Shown here: in pieces, positions 63,186 through 64,000 of the stretch
How the letters are laid out: each line of letters begins with the position of its first letter
Position numbering within the stretch: position 1 is the stretch's first letter
Source of the DNA: a bacterium
GTDB lineage: Bacteria; Bacillota; Clostridia; Lachnospirales; Lachnospiraceae
Direction of reading: 5' to 3'
DNA length: 64,000 bases
Assembly (NCBI GenBank): GCA_023663725.1
Contig: JAMPGX010000007.1
Coordinates: 86,787 to 150,786, forward strand
Translations under genes and position numbers: made by a program
The notes under the pieces: model-generated
Databases searched by the model: none
What the model was told of the DNA's origin: nothing
Seen by the model: the letters and a program-made list of their open reading frames with translations, nothing else

Positions 63186-63698
63186 GATATGCATGGGGTG
63201 GAAAAAACAAAAAAATTGGTTTTGAACAGTGTCACATAAGGGGGGGACGGGGTTACACGGGAGCAGTATAGATGTACAGTATAAAAAACAAGATTTAAGA
63301 AAATATGATTTACATAGGGTAAATGGTTCCCAGTTCCCAAAATAGGGACAGTATAGAGGGTGAGGAGGTGCAACGGCTTTCCCGCCCTTTCATATTGCTA
63401 AAAATTTGCATACGGTAAAATGTGCGGTAAAGTGACATAAATGTAACAAGAAAAACGAACTATACTATCTGCAACTTTTATAAAAAACATCTGCTTTGAC
63501 ATACGGATAAAGTCAGGTACTTTGATAAAATGATAGTTTATAGATATATACATTAGAAAAGTGTCAGTGTGATTGGCAGACGGTACATTATAAAAATGTC
63601 AGTGCGATTGGCAGAACGAAAATATTTTATTTGGGTCTTGTATTCGATTTACCACGGCGTTAGAATCCATCCACTAAAGAGAAAGGAGTTCATAAGGT
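63186..63698. other. non-coding stretch with a repeated operator-like unit
   Basis: No gene is supported. A G-run lies at 63240-63247. TGTCAGTGTGATTGGCAGA (63562-63580) and TGTCAGTGCGATTGGCAGA (63597-63615) are direct repeats 35 bases apart, about 85 bases before the next gene. The rest is AT-rich. Confidence 0.5.
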
Positions 63699-63944
63699 AT
63701 GAAGAAAAAACAGGTAAGGAAGTATTTACAGCGGGCGGATGATTACATGGAAAAGCTGGAAAAGAAAATGCGGAGCATGGACGCAGCATTGTTTTTCATT
63801 TCATTAGGTCTGGAATACTTTCATCAGGAGGGAGATTGTTATGAAGTGGGAGCGGTGCAGTTCATCAATGATTCTTTAAAATCAATGCGGGCTGTTGAGG
63901 TTGCAGACCTGAAGGAGGTGCTGGATGAATTGAGGAAAGTATAA
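63699..63944 (+). CDS. small helical protein, unknown
   Basis: The 81-residue protein (MKKKQVRKYLQRADDYMEKLEKKMRSMDAALFFISLGLEYF ... LKEVLDELRKV) is charged and almost all helical. AGAAAGGAG supports the start. No family is recognised. A strong terminator follows immediately, so it ends a transcript. Confidence 0.6.
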   Translation: MKKKQVRKYLQRADDYMEKLEKKMRSMDAALFFISLGLEYFHQEGDCYEVGAVQFINDSLKSMRAVEVADLKEVLDELRKV

Positions 63945-63946
63945 GA

Positions 63947-63993
63947 GGGGCTGTGAAAAAATAGGAGTTGAAAACTCCGACTTTCACAGCCCC
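63947..63993 (+). terminator. strong hairpin terminator
   Basis: GGGGCTGTGAAA (63947-63958) pairs perfectly with TTTCACAGCCCC (63982-63993), with an inner GGAGT/ACTCC stem. The T-tract is short (CTTACTT). Confidence 0.7.
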
Positions 63994-64000
63994 CTTACTT

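Overview
The window looks like the chromosome of a Gram-positive, anaerobic clostridium of the Lachnospiraceae type (inference). Reasons: monoderm lipoproteins with lipoboxes, strong AGGAGG-type ribosome sites, TTGACA/TATAAT promoters, UPF0735 (PheB-like) ACT and DUF3829 proteins, a ComEA/ComEC pair, VanZ and GerMN proteins, and clostridial-type integrated elements. No rRNA or CRISPR array is present. Two tRNA genes are present.

Region 1 (1-36.9 kb) is core chromosome, almost all on the + strand. It starts with the tail of argB overlapping argD. Then come a solute-binding protein, a small DMT transporter, comEA, a WalRK-like two-component pair, a GerMN lipoprotein, comEC, DUF434, a radical SAM protein and a phosphodiesterase. 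An Xre membrane protein, an esterase, VanZ, holA, three small orphan proteins, mutY and a glycosyltransferase follow. A signalling block (FecR-domain protein, CHASE2 adenylate/guanylate cyclase, GAF-HD-GYP protein) comes next, then a sugar isomerase. Two lipid genes lie on the - strand (PAP2 phosphatase, diacylglycerol kinase-like). A repeat-rich intergenic region precedes glyA, a DUF3829 lipoprotein, and the aspartate-family genes (ACT protein, hom, lysC). The block ends with a candidate small RNA and a GH3 hydrolase.

Region 2 (37.09-47.77 kb) is an integrated mobile element in the 3' end of tRNA-Gly(GCC). A 24-bp piece of the tRNA end is repeated exactly at both ends, and tandem integrase-arm-like repeats lie just inside both ends. 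The left half, on the - strand, carries a tyrosine integrase, an HUH+ATPase Rep protein, an FtsK/TcpA-like ATPase, small element proteins and two Xre regulators. The right half, on the + strand and visibly more AT-rich, carries three secreted lipoproteins: a CAP/SH3 protein, a small protein that copies its C-terminal module, and a large thioester/SpaA-type adhesin. No type IV secretion genes are present, so it is either mobilised in trans or uses the FtsK-like protein alone.

Region 3 (47.8-51.5 kb) returns to core genes: a diguanylate cyclase, the sulfhydrylase metY behind a palindromic promoter, and tRNA-Ala(GGC).

Region 4 (51.5-64 kb) is accessory and partly decayed. It holds a truncated hicB, a Nim-like flavoprotein, an AraC-ClpP pair, a two-component system with an ABC exporter, a Nudix enzyme, a tautomerase, and fragments of an HTH gene, an integrase and a low-molecular-weight phosphatase gene. 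The phosphatase fragment breaks off in its active-site codons, which may mark the left edge of another island running out of the window.
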